This document shows positions 59,601 through 64,000 of a stretch of 64,000 bases of DNA, in pieces. Positions within the stretch are counted from its first letter, which is position 1. The number at the start of each line of letters is the position of its first letter. This DNA comes from Bolinopsis microptera (Eukaryota > Ctenophora > Tentaculata > Lobata > Bolinopsidae): contig NC_087078.1 in assembly GCF_026151205.1 (NCBI RefSeq), positions 9,626,675-9,690,674 on the forward strand, given 5' to 3'. A program made the position numbers and the translations under genes. The notes under the pieces were generated by a model that was not told the origin of the DNA, made no database searches, and was given only the letters and a program-made list of their open reading frames with translations.

Positions 59601-62600
59601 CTGGCCGTCTGGAAGCCCATAGAATTCCAGTTCAGAAACCGAGTAAGGAGGTGCGGCTACTGATGAGAAGCCTCCTTAAAGTTTTTTTGGGTTAGAAACG
59701 ACATCTGGGTCCCTACCCTCGCACAAGATTATTCTCAATTTTCTTGTTGTGTTCCACAACTATACTTCTGTATACTTCAGTGATTGGGCTGATGACTCCA
59801 GTGAAAGGGCTGGTGACTCTAGTGAAAGTGCTGGTGACGATGAGAAAGACCATAAACCAGGGATTCCTTCGGGAGCATGTAAGATTATATCCAAAGTTTG
59901 TTCGCCAATGGGGTGTGTCTGGGTGTCAAAGATCTTCAAGGTGGGTGCTACTTGTGATGAACTCTAGAAGGATGGGGTGGTAATACTCGGTCTGGCCGTC
60001 TGGAAGCCCATAGAATTCCAGTTCAGAAACCGAGTAAGGAGGTGCGGCTACTGATGAGAAGCCTCCTTAAAGTTTTTTTGGGTTAGAAACGACATCTGGG
60101 TCCCTACCCTCGCACAAGATTATTCTCAATTTTCTTGTTGTGTTCCACAACTATACTTCTGTATACTTCAGTGATTGGGCTGATGACTCCAGTGAAAGGG
60201 CTGGTGACTCTAGTGAAAGTGCTGGTGACGATGAGAAAGACCATAAACCAGGGATTCCTTCGGGAGCATGTAAGATTATATCCAAAGTTTGTTCGCCAAT
60301 GGGGTGTGTCTGGGTGTCAAAGATCTTCAAGGTGGGTGCTACTTGTGATGAACTCTAGAAGGATGGGGTGGTAATACTCGGTCTGGCCGTCTGGAAGCCC
60401 ATAGAATTCCAGTTCAGAAACCGAGTAAGGAGGTGCGGCTACTGATGAGAAGCCTCCTTAAAGTTTTTTTGGGTTAGAAACGACATCTGGGTCCCTACCC
60501 TCGCACAAGATTATTCTCAATTTTCTTGTTGTGTTCCACAACTATACTTCTGTATACTTCAGTGATTGGGCTGATGACTCCAGTGAAAGGGCTGGTGACT
60601 CTAGTGAAAGTGCTGGTGACGATGAGAAAGACCATAAACCAGGGATTCCTTCGGGAGCATGTAAGATTATATCCAAAGTTTGTTCGCCAATGGGGTGTGT
60701 CTGGGTGTCAAAGATCTTCAAGGTGGGTGCTACTTGTGATGAACTCTAGAAGGATGGGGTGGTAATACTCGGTCTGGCCGTCTGGAAGCCCATAGAATTC
60801 CAGTTCAGAAACCGAGTAAGGAGGTGCGGCTACTGATGAGAAGCCTCCTTAAAGATTTTTTGGGTTAGAAACGACATCTGGGTCCCTACCCTCGCACAAG
60901 ATTATTCTCAATTTTCTTGTTGTGTTCCACAACTATACTTCTGTATACTTCAGTGATTGGGCTGATGACTCCAGTGAAAGGGCTGGTGACTCTAGTGAAA
61001 GTGCTGGTGACGATGAGAAAGACCATAAACCAGGGATTCCTTCGGGAGCATGTAAGATTATATCCAAAGTTTGTTCGCCAATGGGGTGTGTCTGGGTGTC
61101 AAAGATCTTCAAGGTGGGTGCTACTTGTGATGAACTCTAGAAGGATGGGGTGGTAATACTCGGTCTGGCCGTCTGGAAGCCCATAGAATTCCAGTTCAGA
61201 AACCGAGTAAGGAGGTGCGGCTACTGATGAGAAGCCTCCTTAAAGTTTTTTTGGGTTAGAAACGACATCTGGGTCCCTACCCTCGCACAAGATTATTCTC
61301 AATTTTCTTGTTGTGTTCCACAACTATACTTCTGTATACTTCAGTGATTGGGCTGATGACTCCAGTGAAAGGGCTGGTGACTCTAGTGAAAGTGCTGGTG
61401 ACGATGAGAAAGACCATAAACCAGGGATTCCTTCGGGAGCATGTAAGATTATATCCAAAGTTTGTTCGCCAATGGGGTGTGTCTGGGTGTCAAAGATCTT
61501 CAAGGTGGGTGCTACTTGTGATGAACTCTAGAAGGATGGGGTGGTAATACTCGGTCTGGCCGTCTGGAAGCCCATAGAATTCCAGTTCAGAAACCGAGTA
61601 AGGAGGTGCGGCTACTGATGAGAAGCCTCCTTAAAGTTTTTTTGGGTTAGAAACGACATCTGGGTCCCTACCCTCGCACAAGATTATTCCCAATTTTCTT
61701 GTTGTGTTCCACAACTTGACTAGCTCCTATTTTTATATAATGTAGATAAGACGTCTGAAAATCGAAACATATTTAGATTTAAAAACGTTGTGTACATAAA
61801 AAAGATCAAACCCCTTGATAGGATTAGGACCCTGACGCATTTACAATTGTCAAAGTATATTTTCAAACCTCAGTCTACGTCTACAAGTTCTTACGTTCTC
61901 GAAAAAGTCAGGAAAGCGGAGGATGGCCCAACAGTTATTGCAATCACCAGATTCCTCAGTTTCGTTGTCTCCTCTTGGCATCTCGCTGCTACAGTGATGT
62001 TTTGTCAAATGTGCTATTAGGGTGTCGTCTATTTGATGGCCATCAAACTCTGCAAGAAGCTCCAATCTCTCTCTCAAGTCTTGAAGCATTTCCTTCTCGA
62101 TTGTCTGAAATGATGTGACAATATTATTTTACTACCTAGTTTAATCTAGTATGGACATGATAAGTTGATTTAAAATTTACTTTAGCAATCGTCATCACAA
62201 ACATGATTGGTTGTCTTAATTTCATTCATACAAGATCAAATTGACCTAAGCAGGTTGTTTCTTTAATTTATCTCCACCTTATTGTAAATGTCGGATAAGC
62301 GTAGGAAAGCCCAGCGATTGTTGCAACCCCCCTCTTCTGTAGGTCTTACAGTGGTGGGTATCCCAGTGGTTGGCTCGTGTGTGTGTGTAGGACAAGTTAA
62401 GTTCAACTTTACAATATTCCCATGTTTTTCAGTGTCATCTGACAGCAGCGTCTCCCAAGAGAGGTGGATGTGGTTTTCTAGCGTGTCTTCGTAGTTGGAA
62501 CATACTCCTGACTTATACATTTGTGCTACCTCTTGGTCGGAGACTTTCCGTTTCAGGATGTTCAGCTTGGTTAATTCTCCACCAAACGAATAACCACTGC

Positions 62601-63084
62601 TAAAGGTAGCCTCCATCTTGTAGGTTGAATGCCATTGTCCAATAACAAGGGAGCCAGTAGAGACAGAGAACTTTCTACTGGTGCTGCGAGACCCTATCTG
62701 CACACCGTTGTAGTAAAGCGTTACTGTACCACTGCTAAATGACCAAGCTAGGCATACATGAAACCACTGAGAATGTACTGGTGTCTGGCTGTGCGGAGTA
62801 TTGCCATATAGTAGCCAAGCCCAGGAGAGGTTATCAGAGAGAGTAATCTCATCGCTATAATCCTGAGTCTTGTAGTGCATCCAGGCTCCATTGCGTGAAG
62901 TAGGGCTGAGTTGTTTTACCCAACTGCAAACCGACACTGCCTCCTCCAGAGGTGACATGTCGGGGTTTATCATAATGTAGCTGCGGAGGTCATCTCCAAA
63001 CTTCAGAGCAACGTGTGGCTTGTGAGAGAGGACAGATGTCAGGAAGGGAAGCAAGAGGAGCGAGATTCTGTATGCGAACATCAT
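56685..63084 (-). CDS. Secreted pentraxin/LamG-domain protein with tandem exon array
   Basis: Exon 1 (63084-62278) encodes a signal peptide (FAYRISLLLLPFLTSVLS), one pentraxin/LamG domain (WFHVCLAWSFSSGTVTLYYN, SLVIGQW, LTKLNILKRKVSDQEV, then HLSWETLL), a Thr/Pro linker and CNNRWAFLRLSDIYNK. Exon 2 (62104-61895) follows in phase and ends with a related CNNCWAILRFPDFFEN. Exon 3 (61754-61672) and a last exon (56790-56685) complete a 402-codon model with matching phases. The last exon carries DNALIAHLKKHHC, clearly related to DDTLIAHLTKHHC in exon 2, which supports both as exons of one gene with duplicated modules. Between exon 3 and the last exon lie twelve 391-bp units, each with a 72-nt in-phase candidate exon. 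Exon 1 is firm; the remaining exons are inferred. Probably an extracellular binding protein; ligand unknown. Confidence 0.65.
56769..61714. repeat. 391-bp satellite-like array, about 12.6 copies
   Basis: Thirteen consecutive copies (the last partial) repeat every 391 bp with almost no differences; I saw only a T-to-A change in a poly-T run near 60855, a one-base length change and CCC for CTC at 61690. It ends abruptly at TTCCACAACT (61714). On the minus strand each unit holds the acceptor ATCAG, a 72-nt open segment (56980-57051 and every 391 bp up to 61281-61352), the donor GTAGGG and a further acceptor CACCCAG. Confidence 0.95.
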
Positions 63085-63559
63085 GGTGGTATGGTTGCTG
63101 ACTGCAATGCGTAGAACAGTGCGGCGAAATTTGGTTCGGCTGAGAGGAAGCTTAAGAGCACAAAATCTAGAACACAGTTGCGAAATTGTGCGGCTCTGTG
63201 GAATTAAGGCCTACGTGGTAACGTGGGGTAACTAAACGTGGTAATGAATAAGTTTCATCTCACGATGTGCTAACTATAGCTTCCGCGGGAATTTTGTTCT
63301 TTAGTTATACTTTCTACCCGATAACATGTTATCAGTTATAAATATAAGAGGTGTCATTATCATTCGCCATGATTGGGGGAAAAAGTACGGGTTTTTACCA
63401 TTGGGGAGAAGCCAAACTGTCATTTGTTAGCTAAGGTTGGGGTGTTGCATAATCTACGTTTCCAGAATAATCTTGATCCAATGCGCATGTTCGATTAGTT
63501 CCAGAACAATCTTGGTTCTTGCGCTTGCGGCACGTACGATCCTATTATTATGACGATAG

Positions 63560-63797
63560 AAATTATGAAGTACTTGTAGAAAACATTGAAAAGTACGTAT
63601 CTTACAGGCGGTTTTATAAGTACGTACGATACGTATTTCTCATCTTAGCACATGATAACCAGTTCTCGCGAGGTTTACCTCTAGACCTTTTGCCATGCTT
63701 ATTAGAATCCAACGCAGAAGATAGTTGGGTATTCTATCTTCTGGCATCCTCACCACATGACCAAATTCAAACCATCTGAGCCTTGCTGCTTGTACAA
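63560..63797 (-). pseudogene. LINE C-terminal remnant
   Basis: On the minus strand: ARLRWFEFGHVVRMPEDRIP, NYLLRW, then after a frame change HGKRSRGKPRENWLSCAKM. The string R-x-RWFGHV-x-RMP-x-DRIP followed by KRSRG-x-PR-x-NW is the usual C-terminus of CR1/L2-type LINE reverse transcriptases. Truncated and frameshifted. Confidence 0.7.
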
Positions 63798-64000
63798 TAT
63801 ATCAACAGGGGCGATGTTGGTGATTTAGCACGCTCGCAGATGATCCCCGTAACAGCCTATACTAATTTTTATATAATTATTATTATTATAAAACAGGATC
63901 TTACTGACAATGCGGAAAACTGTACCCTTGAAACAAATTTCCCCAAAATCTGTTGCATGCATTTATTTTTATATCATATAATAATTTATTGAATTTTCAA

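Noticed and set aside
57007..61547. Repeated plus-strand open frames (79 and 72 codons) in every 391-bp unit
   Set aside because: Two overlapping frames are open in identical copies, so openness is uninformative. The minus-strand exon fits both flanking exons by phase and position; plus-strand candidate exons are not multiples of three.

Overview
The window is AT-rich eukaryotic (metazoan) genomic DNA: genes are split by short GT-AG introns, intergenic and intronic space is full of MITEs and minisatellites, and no prokaryotic gene organisation is present. The gene set (a three-domain ShKT secreted protein, a pentraxin-bearing adhesion GPCR, a mucolipin channel, a septin) fits an early-branching animal; a cnidarian, perhaps a hydrozoan, is my inference, not something the sequence proves.

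Layout. 1-9 kb: no supported gene, only minisatellites, hAT-type MITEs and a TA-flanked MITE. 9.1-20.7 kb (+): a divergent septin, 10 confident exons plus one candidate first exon, with a decayed duplicate of two of its exons inside an intron. 23.3-24.7 kb (+): an intronless unknown protein with five 12-residue repeats. 26.3-32.4 kb (+): a mucolipin (TRPML) channel whose 15-exon model has consistent phases and gives 609 codons plus stop. 32.8-39.0 kb (+): a four-exon adhesion GPCR (1863 aa) with a novel duplicated N-terminal module, two pentraxin/LamG-like domains, a hormone-receptor motif, a GAIN-like region without a recognisable GPS, and 7TM. 40.5 kb (-) and 49.1 kb (+): an inverted pair of intronless three-ShKT-domain secreted proteins sharing their promoters; between them lie a 3.2-kb foldback element with about 0.96-kb arms, a LINE remnant and a decayed receptor-like gene (-). 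49.5-56.7 kb: MITEs and dispersed 330-bp repeats. 56.7-63.1 kb (-): a secreted pentraxin-domain protein whose introns and exons include a near-perfect array of twelve 391-bp units, each carrying an in-phase 72-nt candidate exon. A second LINE remnant lies at 63.6-63.8 kb.

The genes are not an operon and no shared pathway is evident. The most unusual shared property is structural: many tandem repeats here lie exactly across splice junctions. In the mucolipin gene at least five donor or acceptor sites have been tandemly multiplied (units of 42, 51, 59 and 63 bp among them); the aGPCR has a duplicated donor flanked by an AGGT direct repeat; the pentraxin gene has the 391-bp exon array. In most cases only one copy of the multiplied splice site keeps the frame, but in the mucolipin intron 11 array four consecutive acceptors are all in frame and would give isoforms differing by multiples of 21 residues. 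This splice-junction minisatellite behaviour is the main candidate for an undescribed phenomenon.
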